Below, piece by piece: positions 14,260 to 19,610 of a stretch of DNA of 24,755 nt. The DNA lies in IMG/VR virus record IMGVR_UViG_3300045107_000227, positions 1-24,755 of that record; one strand, given 5' to 3'. Each line of letters begins with the position of its first letter. Within the stretch, counting starts at the first letter, position 1. The notes below the pieces were generated by a model that saw only the letters and a program-made list of their open reading frames with translations, searched no databases and was not told the origin of the DNA. A program made the position numbers and the translations under genes. The DNA is from a virus.

Positions 14260-14392
14260 TGCGTGTGCTCCTTATGACTCGTAACAACAGGCCCGCAACT
14301 ACCAAGGCGGCCCGTTCGTGATTGGTAAACTTGTCGAAAACGGTAAGGTTAATTAGAACTGCACCAAGCAGTATCCACGATATAGTTATTAG
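14246..14392 (-). CDS. Possible small hydrophobic protein without ATG start
   Basis: An open frame of about 48 codons reads SWILLGAVLINLTVF, then DKFTNHERAALVVAGLLLRV, and stops at 14246 inside the next gene, a coupling-type overlap. The two hydrophobic stretches look like a membrane hairpin. No ATG, GTG or well-placed TTG is present; an ATA near 14383, about 9 bases after AAGG, is the only candidate start. Either a non-standard start or a decayed gene. Confidence 0.35.
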   Translation of the reverse strand, partial: LITISWILLGAVLINLTVFDKFTNHERAALVVAGLLLRVIRSTRNGQQ

Positions 14393-14419
14393 ACCTTGGC
14401 CCTAAAGGCCGAGGTCTAA
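14389..14419 (-). terminator. Intercistronic hairpin, 13 bp
   Basis: Arms TTAGACCTTGGCC / GGCCGAGGTCTAA (one G-U) with loop CTAAA. It covers the stop of the gene at 14416-14520. No U-run. Confidence 0.6.
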
Positions 14420-14520
14420 TCACCGAACATAATCGAACGTTTAGTTACGCGGGTGTGATAGTCATTTAAATCACTTGCGGGTGCAATCAAAACCGGCGCG
14501 TTCTCGCTTACTTCGTACAT
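14416..14520 (-). CDS. Very small protein (34 aa)
   Basis: ATG 14520 has GGAGG at normal spacing. The product is MYEVSENAPVLIAPASDLND and then a basic tail (YHTRVTKRSIMFGD). It ends in TAG inside the following hairpin. Unknown function. A longer frame opening at 14637 is disfavoured because the ribosome site points to this start. Confidence 0.6.
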   Translation of the reverse strand: MYEVSENAPVLIAPASDLNDYHTRVTKRSIMFGD

Positions 14521-14521
14521 G

Positions 14522-14611
14522 TTAGCCTCCGGCTGTGTTGACTTGACGGTCGATGTTGTTGACAATGCTGGCCGGCACCTGTCTCGCGAAAATTTGTTGG
14601 CGGTTGGCCAT
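14522..14611 (-). CDS. Possible very small protein (29 aa)
   Basis: Frame MANRQQIFARQVPASIVNNI and on to NTAGG, ending in TAA within the ribosome site of the 34-aa gene (GGAGGCTAACATG), which would couple them. No ribosome site is seen for this ATG. The frame continues open upstream to a TAG, so the real extent is unclear. Confidence 0.3.
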   Translation of the reverse strand: MANRQQIFARQVPASIVNNIDRQVNTAGG

Positions 14612-14714
14612 AGTTGTAAAAGAGAAATGCGCTTCACGGGCTATCACGCTAGCGCAGCCAATCGGCGTATTTTGCGGCTACCCGCCCCGTTTCGACTGTT
14701 CCTCTTCTGTCTTC

Positions 14715-14743
14715 ATTATACTACAGCTTTGCCGAAATGGTAC
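14715..14743 (-). promoter_or_regulatory. Variant promoter cassette for 14520/14259 unit
   Basis: GTACCA at the -35 place (14743-14738), 17 bases, TATAAT (14720-14715). The spacer TTTCGGCAAAGCTGTAG resembles that of 15092-15120. The -35 is weak. Confidence 0.55.
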
Positions 14744-14842
14744 GCCCCGCAACGCACTAATTTTATGTTTGTTTCAAACATTCACTAGCATCGTACAGCT
14801 TTTTTAACGAGCTATAGCAATCTGCAGCTTAGCGCATGTTCG

Positions 14843-14884
14843 CTTGTTAGCGATTGTTATATCGCGTCTATGCGCATGGTAACG
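14843..14884 (-). repeat. Imperfect direct repeat, copy A
   Basis: Shares CTTGTTAG, GTTATA, CGCGTCTA and ATGG (as read on +) with 15218-15262 in the same order and spacing (three-base gap). On the - strand each copy holds TAGACGCG followed by a TATAAC that could act as a weak -10. A shorter relative with GCGTTATAGC is at 15131-15143. Confidence 0.65.
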
Positions 14885-14907
14885 AGCTAGCTGCGTTAAG
14901 CTAAACA

Positions 14908-15084
14908 TAAGAAAAGACGTGTGATCGCGAGTGCGAACGGGGGAGGAGGGAGAGGGAGGGGGGGGGTAACGCCCGTACCGGCTGCCCGCGACTGTTACAA
15001 CGAAACAGCCCACGTCACTGCCGCTCAAGGGGCTCCCGCCTGGCGCCGTTACACGCCTGTGCCCCGCGCTACTGTACGTAACGG
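14908..15084 (-). ncRNA. Candidate structured non-coding RNA
   Basis: A promoter (15092-15120) points into about 350 bases with no supported gene. From the predicted start near 15084 the RNA can form CCGTTAC / GTAACGG (7 bp) at its 5' end, then CTGTT/AACAG and GGCTG/CAGCC, and a long-range GACGTG (15016-15011) / CACGTC (14921-14916) followed by TTTTCTT near 14908, a plausible terminator. It includes the C-rich complement of the G-tract. The 3' end and function are inferred. Confidence 0.45.
14939..14966 (+). other. G-tract with G-quadruplex potential
   Basis: G5, A, G2, A, G3, AGA, G3, A, G9 on the + strand: four or more runs of three G with short loops, in a genome with no other tract like it in this window. 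On the - strand the transcript would carry the C-rich complement. Confidence 0.75.
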
Positions 15085-15091
15085 ATGTCTT

Positions 15092-15120
15092 ATTATACCA
15101 CATCTTGCCGTAAATGGCAA
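15092..15120 (-). promoter_or_regulatory. Promoter cassette for candidate ncRNA
   Basis: TTGCCA (15120-15115), 17 bases, TATAAT (15097-15092), preceded by GGG and the 12-base palindrome CCGCAATTGCGG (15122-15133), a possible operator. Confidence 0.8.
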
Positions 15121-15217
15121 CCCGCAATTGCGGACGCGTTATAGCCGACGCGATATAAGGCGTTTTAAGGCCTCTGTTTAAGCTCAAGCGTACTAAACTA
15201 CGCAAACAAAAATACCA

Positions 15218-15262
15218 CTTGTTAGAACGCGTTATAGCGCGTCTACGCAGATGGCAGCAACG
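15218..15262 (-). repeat. Imperfect direct repeat, copy B
   Basis: Second copy of the 14843-14884 repeat. On the - strand TTGCTG, 18 bases, TATAAC gives a weak promoter-like arrangement. The two copies bracket the promoter and the candidate RNA. Confidence 0.65.
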
Positions 15263-15280
15263 GGTGAGTGGTGTAAATGA

Positions 15281-15300
15281 GGGCTAGCTTTTGCTAGCCC
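15281..15300 (-). terminator. Hairpin after gene 15312-15530
   Basis: Perfect 8-base arms GGGCTAGC/GCTAGCCC with a 4-base loop, 12 bases past the stop. The downstream - strand reads TCATTTAC, a poor U-run. Confidence 0.6.
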
Positions 15301-15311
15301 TTAGTCTGAAC

Positions 15312-15530
15312 CTAATTACGCGATTCACGATAAATATCGAAATCCTCCTGGACATCATTCGCATCTTTGAATTGATTCCAATATCCGAAACCATCCTGAT
15401 GCTCGGCCTCATCTACGTATTCATTCACCAAATCCTCATAGCCTGGGTTATTGGCTCGTAAGGCCTGGACTAACATTTCCCCATGCTCGCTGCGTTTGGG
15501 TGTTACATCGTCTTCGTGAATGTCTGACAT
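15312..15530 (-). CDS. Small acidic hypothetical protein (72 aa)
   Basis: AGGAGG lies before ATG 15530. Very acidic (MSDIHEDDVTPKRSEHGEM, then NEYVDEAEHQDGFGYW), a DNA-mimic-like composition, though the small size and lack of homologs known to me make that speculative. Second gene of the unit from 15804-15832, after a hairpin. Confidence 0.7.
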   Translation of the reverse strand: MSDIHEDDVTPKRSEHGEMLVQALRANNPGYEDLVNEYVDEAEHQDGFGYWNQFKDANDVQEDFDIYRESRN

Positions 15531-15567
15531 CTTGAAACCTCCTGTATAATAATAAATGGTTAGGGAA

Positions 15568-15588
15568 CCGCGTACTATTTGTACGCGG
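15568..15588 (-). terminator. Hairpin carrying a stop codon in its loop
   Basis: 8-bp arms CCGCGTAC/GTACGCGG; the TAG stop of the gene at 15575-15763 lies in the loop. A downstream gene follows without a new promoter. Confidence 0.65.
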
Positions 15589-15763
15589 CTAATTCGAAAA
15601 TAACTTCGAATTCATTGTTCTCAACTTGAACCAAGACATGTTCGAATTGAGTTTTGTTTTCGTAAGCTTCCGCGAAAGCAACAGCTTCGCTTTCAAATTC
15701 AAAACCAACTTCAGCGATAACTTCGGAAACAGATTTGATGATAACAGTGAAAAAATTGTTCAT
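15575..15763 (-). CDS. Small hypothetical protein (62 aa)
   Basis: AAGGAG precedes ATG 15763; the longer frame to 15904 would include the promoter. The product (MNNFFTVIIKSVSEVIAEVG, with EFESEAVAFAEAYENK) is acidic with alternating strands and helices. It has a strong promoter and ribosome site and so is likely well expressed. Unknown function. Confidence 0.7.
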   Translation of the reverse strand: MNNFFTVIIKSVSEVIAEVGFEFESEAVAFAEAYENKTQFEHVLVQVENNEFEVIFELAAYK

Positions 15764-15803
15764 TTTGATTTCTCCTTTTTGTAATGTCTTATCTTCTGAT
15801 TTA

Positions 15804-15832
15804 ATTATAACACCGATTTTGGTTTTTGGCAA
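15804..15832 (-). promoter_or_regulatory. Promoter cassette for 15763/15530 unit
   Basis: TTGCCA (15832-15827), 17 bases, TATAAT (15809-15804), TGT extended -10, preceded by CCGGC. Confidence 0.85.
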
Positions 15833-15871
15833 GCCGGGAAGCAAGCCAGTTTTGAAAATTGGGAGCAAAAG

Positions 15872-15898
15872 AAAAGAGCCCGGGCGGTGGGCTCTTTT
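15872..15898 (-). terminator. Intrinsic terminator after gene 15927-16253
   Basis: 10-bp stem AAAAGAGCCC/GGGCTCTTTT, 7-base loop, then CTTTT on the - strand. The symmetric A/T ends could allow use from both sides. Confidence 0.8.
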
Positions 15899-15926
15899 CG
15901 ACACATATAGGAGGTGTGGCTATAGT

Positions 15927-16253
15927 CTAGTGGCCCTTGGATAGTAAAAGGGCACTCACAGCCGGCCAATCGTACGCGGGATTCATTAGTACGCCTTCTA
16001 TCCGGCTATCACGGGCAGTAATGCGCCCAACCTCAGTTCCGTTTTCTAAACAGAATACCAGGCTGTCACCTTCATCCAGCCGCATCGTGGTGCCGCCTTC
16101 AGAATGAGAGCCTTCACCTACAGCAATGCGTACCAAGCTATCGTTCCAAGGTTCTAAAGTGACATGTAGCTCGCGGTTGCCTGTAAAGATATTAAAGTGT
16201 TTAGGCTCGGTCATAAGCGCAGTTATGGTCCGGCTGTGATATTCATTCGCCAT
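15927..16253 (-). CDS. Hypothetical beta-rich protein (108 aa)
   Basis: AAAGGTAAGCGAG precedes ATG 16253. Alternating short strands (HFNIFTGNRELHVTLEPW, SLVRIAVGEGSH, DSLVFCLENGTEVGRI) suggest an all-beta fold. Single-gene unit bounded by promoter 16295-16323 and terminator 15872-15898. No family is recognised. Confidence 0.75.
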   Translation of the reverse strand: MANEYHSRTITALMTEPKHFNIFTGNRELHVTLEPWNDSLVRIAVGEGSHSEGGTTMRLDEGDSLVFCLENGTEVGRITARDSRIEGVLMNPAYDWPAVSALLLSKGH

Positions 16254-16294
16254 CTCGCTTACCTTTCGTCTTCGCCAACGTTCCGTCGGAATCT

Positions 16295-16323
16295 ATTATA
16301 CACCCAGTTTTCAAAAATGGTAG
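16295..16323 (-). promoter_or_regulatory. Variant promoter cassette for gene 16253
   Basis: CTACCA at the -35 place (16323-16318), 17 bases, TATAAT (16300-16295), preceded by CGGG. The same TACCA variant occurs at 14715-14743. Confidence 0.65.
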
Positions 16324-16443
16324 CCCGCAGTTTTGCAAAAGCAGCAGCAATTTCGCATTGCCAAAAACGCGATTTTAGCTAGTTATTTTTGTATTCAAAG
16401 AACATGTTATATTTCGGGATCGTAGCAACATTTGCGAAAATAA

Positions 16444-16485
16444 ACTGCTAGCTAGCGCAAGATGCTGCTTGATATAGCTAGCAGT
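16444..16485 (-). terminator. Intrinsic terminator after RNase H unit
   Basis: 11-bp arms ACTGCTAGCTA/TAGCTAGCAGT with an inner CAAG/CTTG pairing, followed on the - strand by TTATTTT. It lies about 70 bases past the stop at 16555. Confidence 0.75.
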
Positions 16486-16554
16486 AATTAGGGGCCTTAA
16501 CGATAGTTTTTATTGCGTGGTTTCAGTTGCGACACTGTCGCCGTTCCGAAAGGC

Positions 16555-16932
16555 TTACACGGCCGCAACAGCTTCGACATAATCTTCGCGGTCTTTTTTG
16601 TCGTATACGGCTTGGTAATAACCAACTTCGGATACACCAAACGAATTGGCCCACAGCCACAGTACGTTAGCTGGGCCACCGAATAGCACTAGGGCGCTAG
16701 CCTGCCTAGGTTCGGTATGCTCCCCGGTTGGCATAGCCCTTGGTTCTTTCAAGGCAACAGTTGCCGTTAGGAACTTTTCGCCCGTAGGGCTAGTAGTCTT
16801 TCCGAAGCTAATTTCGCCGATATTGCCGATATCCAACATCATGTTTGGGGAAACTTTAAGCTTGTCAGGGTTCAGCTGATTCGCCTTAATGGCCAAATAG
16901 TCGCACCGAATTGTCGCGACTATGCCATGCAT
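16555..16932 (-). CDS. RNase HI C-terminal part in +1 frame, or separate protein (125 aa)
   Basis: The frame opens at ATG 16932 inside the RNase H gene. Its first residues include IRCDYLAIKANQLNPD, which closely matches the C-terminal motif of bacterial RNase HI (RCDELA), including the catalytic Asp that the RNase H frame lacks. So this frame is probably the continuation of RNase HI, reached by a +1 shift or separated by an indel near 16915. The rest (GNIGEISFGKTTSPTGEK, ALVLFGGPANVLWLWANS) is an unknown beta-rich extension. No ribosome site is visible before 16932. Confidence 0.65.
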   Translation of the reverse strand: MHGIVATIRCDYLAIKANQLNPDKLKVSPNMMLDIGNIGEISFGKTTSPTGEKFLTATVALKEPRAMPTGEHTEPRQASALVLFGGPANVLWLWANSFGVSEVGYYQAVYDKKDREDYVEAVAAV

Positions 16933-17296
16933 AATTAACTTGCCGAAACTTCATAGTTAGTGATTGACATTTGGCATGAAGGATTTTCATGCGCATATGT
17001 TTTACTTGGTACTCGCCTTTTAACTGTTTGATGACCAACTCGCTATCACCGAATACTGCGATTGTAGTGTCAGCGGGATTATGGCCGGCAATCATCATAA
17101 TCTCATCCAGCTTTTGTAAGGCCCGGACTAATGCTTCATATTCGGCCTGATTATTAGTCATCGCGGAAACAAAGTCGATAGGGCCTTCCAGCAGCTGGCG
17201 CCCGGCAGCCGTTTTGATTTCAAAGCTGCCATAGCCACGCCCCGGATTTGCGCCCCTGGTACCGCCATCAAACGTGATAGTGTAATCTGCTTCCAT
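16886..17296 (-). CDS. rnhA: Ribonuclease HI, catalytic core, truncated in frame
   Basis: 136 aa; GAGGT precedes ATG 17296. Asp10 in ITFDGGTRGANPGRG, Glu52 in MTNNQAEYEAL and Asp84 in VFGDSELVIK match the RNase HI catalytic residues that cleave RNA in RNA-DNA hybrids. The fourth residue should follow in the last helix, but this frame ends WHSRDNSVRLFGH. The +1 frame carries it (see 16555-16932). As annotated, the enzyme would be inactive without frameshifting. Second gene after the repeat-disrupted gene at 17337-17613, across a hairpin. Confidence 0.85.
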   Translation of the reverse strand: MEADYTITFDGGTRGANPGRGYGSFEIKTAAGRQLLEGPIDFVSAMTNNQAEYEALVRALQKLDEIMMIAGHNPADTTIAVFGDSELVIKQLKGEYQVKHMRMKILHAKCQSLTMKFRQVNYAWHSRDNSVRLFGH

Positions 17297-17310
17297 AATT
17301 AAACCTCATG

Positions 17311-17330
17311 CAGGGGGCCGAAGCCCCCTG
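17311..17330 (-). terminator. Intercistronic hairpin with UUCG loop
   Basis: 8-bp arms CAGGGGGC/GCCCCCTG and a TTCG loop on the - strand, an unusually stable tetraloop, just before the ribosome site of the RNase H gene. Confidence 0.7.
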
Positions 17331-17336
17331 GTGCCC

Positions 17337-17613
17337 TTAGTATCCGCCAGTTAACTTGTGACCGCCTTGATAGATAGCAACTATTCGGTTGCCATTGTCA
17401 AGGTCAACGACGTGATACGTTTGGTCGGGGTGAATGTGTGACTGTTCTATTGCGTAAATGTTCTATTACGTAAATGTTCTATTGCGTAAATGTTCTATTA
17501 CGTAAATGTTCTATTGCGTAACTCTTTGCTGGGTCATAGGTGCGGAACTTACGCCCCTTTACCGGGTAACGTTTGTGAAGAATTCCGAATGGATCATTGT
17601 TGTCTTTTGGCAT
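17337..17613 (-). pseudogene. Small gene disrupted by 16-bp repeat expansion
   Basis: ATG 17613 has AAGGCGG upstream and encodes MPKDNNDPFGILHKRYPVKG and on to DPAKSYAIEH, then enters five 16-bp repeats and meets TAG at 17481-17479. With a single repeat the frame would continue AIEQSHIHPDQTYHVVDLD and on to GGHKLTGGY, TAA at 17337, a 70-aa protein. Because 16 is not a multiple of three, expansion broke the frame. The frame to 17661 starts at the transcription start and is not used. Function unknown. Confidence 0.7.
17442..17521. repeat. Five tandem 16-bp repeats
   Basis: On the - strand the unit is TTACGCAATAGAACAT, alternating with TTACGTAATAGAACAT (C/T at position 6), five copies, the last ending in G. 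The alternating variants suggest duplication of a two-unit block. There are no spacers, so this is not a CRISPR array. Confidence 0.95.
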
Positions 17614-17640
17614 TGTGGTTACCGCCTTGAATGTGTTGCT

Positions 17641-17659
17641 GAAGTACCAACGGTACTTC
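17641..17659 (-). promoter_or_regulatory. 5'-terminal mRNA hairpin
   Basis: GAAGTACC-GTT-GGTACTTC, starting about 8 bases after the -10 at 17672-17667, so it would sit at the 5' end of the transcript. The same stem sequence occurs after the 18554 promoter. Confidence 0.6.
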
Positions 17660-17666
17660 ATAATTT

Positions 17667-17695
17667 ATTATACACCAGATTTGGCAAGGAGGCAA
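17667..17695 (-). promoter_or_regulatory. Promoter cassette for 17613/RNase H unit
   Basis: TTGCCT (17695-17690), 17 bases, TATAAT (17672-17667), preceded by GGGGG. Confidence 0.85.
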
Positions 17696-17710
17696 CCCCC
17701 AATTTAAAAT

Positions 17711-17857
17711 CTATCCGCCAAACCAATGATCACGGCAACGACACGAACCGTCATGTCCATCTTGCAAAATACAAGGTCGGCTGCATAGGCAGACTCCACT
17801 GCATTGACCTACCAATTCTAAAGCCCAACGGAACAATTTGTAAGTAGCGACTTTCAT
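17711..17857 (-). CDS. Small cysteine-rich protein (48 aa)
   Basis: GAGGAGACC precedes ATG 17857. After MKVATYKLFRWALELVGQ come six cysteines in CSGVCLCSRPC and SCRCRDHW, with a His, a pattern that could bind zinc or form disulfides. It is absent from any family I know. It follows the paralog at 17924-18481 across a palindrome and ends in TAG just before the next promoter. Confidence 0.6.
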   Translation of the reverse strand: MKVATYKLFRWALELVGQCSGVCLCSRPCILQDGHDGSCRCRDHWFGG

Positions 17858-17878
17858 AAGGTCTCCTCGGCAAGTGAC

Positions 17879-17905
17879 TAGGTGACAGATTTAATCTGTC
17901 ACCTA
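17879..17905 (-). terminator. Perfect intercistronic palindrome
   Basis: 12-bp arms TAGGTGACAGAT/ATCTGTCACCTA with a 3-base centre. It lies between the stop at 17924 and the ribosome site of the Cys-rich gene. No U-run, so processing or stability is as likely as termination. Confidence 0.6.
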
Positions 17906-17923
17906 ATGATTAAAATGGGTTAA

Positions 17924-18481
17924 CTACGCGACGGCTTCTTCAACCTTTTTCGACTTGCGAACGCGTTTTGGTTTTGCAACCACTTCCGCGCTAGCCGCAA
18001 CTTGTGAGTCAATTTCTGTAACCGCGGCTTCAGTCATCGGTTCGGTAACCACTTCCGAAAAGACCGGTACTTGGTTGACCGTTTCAGCGATACTGGCTAA
18101 GCTTACACCAGCTTCGTTGAAATCGTGTTGTAATTCTTTCAAGCTACATGGTTTCGGTTTGGCTACGCGCGTTGGTGCGGTGTAGCCTTTAGCTGACAAC
18201 CGAATCACGATACACTCACTTGTCACACCAGCTTTGGTAATTTCTTGAACCTGAGCCTGACCGACCCTAATGTTCGCGACTGTAAAAGTTTCGAACGCTT
18301 CGACCAAGTCCAGATGCAATTGTGTACCAAGTTCGTCAGTGTCGGCACCTTCTGAAATCTCAAAAGCGGCGTCATAACGAAAGTTTGGATTGGTGCGTAG
18401 TGCGTACAAGTTGATGTTCTTGACCGCCAAGAAAGCGCGAATAAGTTCCGGCAACGGTTGATTGGTGTTTTCAGTAATCAT
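17924..18481 (-). CDS. Paralog family member C, unknown function
   Basis: 185 aa; AGGAGG before ATG 18481. Residues about 9-105 match the family at 7964-8332 and 8666-9337: IRAFLAVKNINLYAL, TNPNFRYDAAFEI, a helix LHLDLVEAFETF, and a last strand ECIVIRLSAKGYTAP, close to the VVIKAQGYDAP of member B. The C-terminal third is acidic and then basic (AKPKRVRKSKKVEEAVA). First gene of the unit from 18554-18582. Confidence 0.82.
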   Translation of the reverse strand: MITENTNQPLPELIRAFLAVKNINLYALRTNPNFRYDAAFEISEGADTDELGTQLHLDLVEAFETFTVANIRVGQAQVQEITKAGVTSECIVIRLSAKGYTAPTRVAKPKPCSLKELQHDFNEAGVSLASIAETVNQVPVFSEVVTEPMTEAAVTEIDSQVAASAEVVAKPKRVRKSKKVEEAVA

Positions 18482-18523
18482 GATGACCTCCTAATAATGT
18501 GTCTTGTGTTGTTATTGTCGTTT

Positions 18524-18546
18524 GAAGTACGGCTCTTCGGTACTTC
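18524..18546 (-). promoter_or_regulatory. 5'-terminal mRNA hairpin
   Basis: GAAGTAC / GTACTTC arms (7 bp) around CGAAGAGCC, at the predicted transcript start, with the same stem as 17641-17659. Confidence 0.55.
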
Positions 18547-18553
18547 TGAATCT

Positions 18554-18582
18554 ATTATACCACCGAATCTGGTTAAAGGCAA
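18554..18582 (-). promoter_or_regulatory. Promoter cassette for paralog C unit
   Basis: TTGCCT (18582-18577), 17 bases, TATAAT (18559-18554), preceded by CCGGC. Confidence 0.85.
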
Positions 18583-18590
18583 GCCGGACT

Positions 18591-18992
18591 TTAAGCCAAT
18601 TTAGAAACTGGAACACCGTGTTCTTTTTGGTTATTGGTGTTCTCGAGCACCGCCGTATCGTACAGCCTCTGGATCATGCTAGCCATACGGACTCTTTGTT
18701 CCGAGGTAAGTTTGGTATCTAGGTGGATAATAGCCGCAGCCTGGTCACATGCTCTTCCAGGTGCCGTATACCCATAGGCCATAAATAACATATGGTATTC
18801 ATATCCCGTCAAATGTAAGGCCACGGCCAACTGTTTCACTACGTCGAAGCTTGGCTGGCGGGCGCCGGACTCAATCTTCTTGTAGAAGCTTTCGCTAATT
18901 CCGGCCGCTTCGGCGCAAGCTTCTTGGGAACTAAATAGCTCTGTCCGCCACATACGTAACAGGGCCGTACCTTTCAATTTATGTGATACCAT
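18591..18992 (-). CDS. XRE-family helix-turn-helix regulator
   Basis: 133 aa. The start at 18992 is set by GAGGAAAA; the frame to 19043 lies inside the upstream gene. Residues about 9-60 form the Cro/C1-type HTH: a helix LLRMWRTELF, then SQEACAEAAGISESFYKKIE with the typical IESGARQPS turn, then a helix VVKQLAVALHL. The C-terminal part is helical (SEQRVRMASMIQRLYD). It probably binds DNA as a dimer and regulates phage promoters. Lysogeny control is possible but no operator is identified. Last gene of a four-gene unit with the zinc ribbon at 18979-19239. Confidence 0.85.
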   Translation of the reverse strand: MVSHKLKGTALLRMWRTELFSSQEACAEAAGISESFYKKIESGARQPSFDVVKQLAVALHLTGYEYHMLFMAYGYTAPGRACDQAAAIIHLDTKLTSEQRVRMASMIQRLYDTAVLENTNNQKEHGVPVSKLA

Positions 18993-19239
18993 CTTTTTCC
19001 TCGCAATACATTGCCCAACATCCGGGCGTAATATCGGCCGCAATCTTTACAGTTGGTTGAACGGTTTCTTCCTCCGGGTTATATTTGAACCTAGGACGTC
19101 GACAGCCTGTGCATTTATACAAACCTGGGCCCTTAGGTCGTCCTGAGGAAAGGAATGTCACCAGATTGACTGTTTGGCATTGAGGACATTGCCAGCTTCT
19201 TTTGCCGGGAATATTCGGTACAACTTTAAGTACTTCCAT
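18979..19239 (-). CDS. Zinc-ribbon protein (86 aa)
   Basis: GGAGGT precedes ATG 19239. Cysteine pairs CPQC (18, 21) and CTGC (43, 46) about 22 residues apart define a zinc ribbon (KRSWQCPQCQTVNLVTF, GPGLYKCTGCRRPRF). A C-terminal tail carries two further Cys. It overlaps the XRE gene start by 14 bases, so the two are likely co-expressed and may act together. Confidence 0.75.
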   Translation of the reverse strand: MEVLKVVPNIPGKRSWQCPQCQTVNLVTFLSSGRPKGPGLYKCTGCRRPRFKYNPEEETVQPTVKIAADITPGCWAMYCEEKDGIT

Positions 19240-19596
19240 TTAGACCTCCGGCCACGACATTTCGTCGTCGGCATCAACTTCTATACCTTCGCTATTTTCG
19301 CGTAATACACTTTCTAGTACGTCCAGCAAGTCTAGACAAACCAAAGACGCCCACGCCTGCAAAGCTCGGATTTCATCCTCTTTATCGGTTTCGAAATAGT
19401 AAACTTGGCCACCATCTAAGCTGGTGTGATAGTTTCTATACCAGACCTGGGCGGTTTCTTCCTCTTCGTTAAACCAAACTTCGACAACCTGACGCAGGTC
19501 AATGGCGTGCTTACCGATCCTTAGCATTGCGTTACCGATGTTAAGAGCCGGCCGAGCAGCATAAGCGTCGGGAACGGGCGGGTAAATATTTTCGAT
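19240..19596 (-). CDS. Acidic hypothetical protein with ATC in start position
   Basis: The frame extends above the ATG at 19527, which has no ribosome site, up to an ATC at 19596 placed four bases after AGGAGGTCCT. It would begin (M)ENIYPPVPDAYAARPALN and join MLRIGKHAIDLRQVV in the same frame, giving 118 aa. Either ATC is used as a rare start or ATG was mutated. The remainder is acidic (WFNEEEETAQVWYR, SEGIEVDADDEMSW). Its stop abuts the ATG of the zinc ribbon. Confidence 0.65.
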   Translation of the reverse strand: MENIYPPVPDAYAARPALNIGNAMLRIGKHAIDLRQVVEVWFNEEEETAQVWYRNYHTSLDGGQVYYFETDKEDEIRALQAWASLVCLDLLDVLESVLRENSEGIEVDADDEMSWPEV

Positions 19597-19610
19597 AGGA
19601 CCTCCTAAAG

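Noticed and set aside
14804-15205. 133-codon - strand frame in the GC-rich region
   Set aside because: It spans a strong promoter and a poly-C tract and has biased proline/serine composition; the region fits a non-coding RNA better.
17442-17521. Possible CRISPR array from 16-bp repeats
   Set aside because: The repeats are directly adjacent with no spacers and no cas genes nearby.
17506-17847. 113-codon + strand frame
   Set aside because: It lies opposite two - strand genes and a promoter, with no ribosome site, and includes the tandem repeats.
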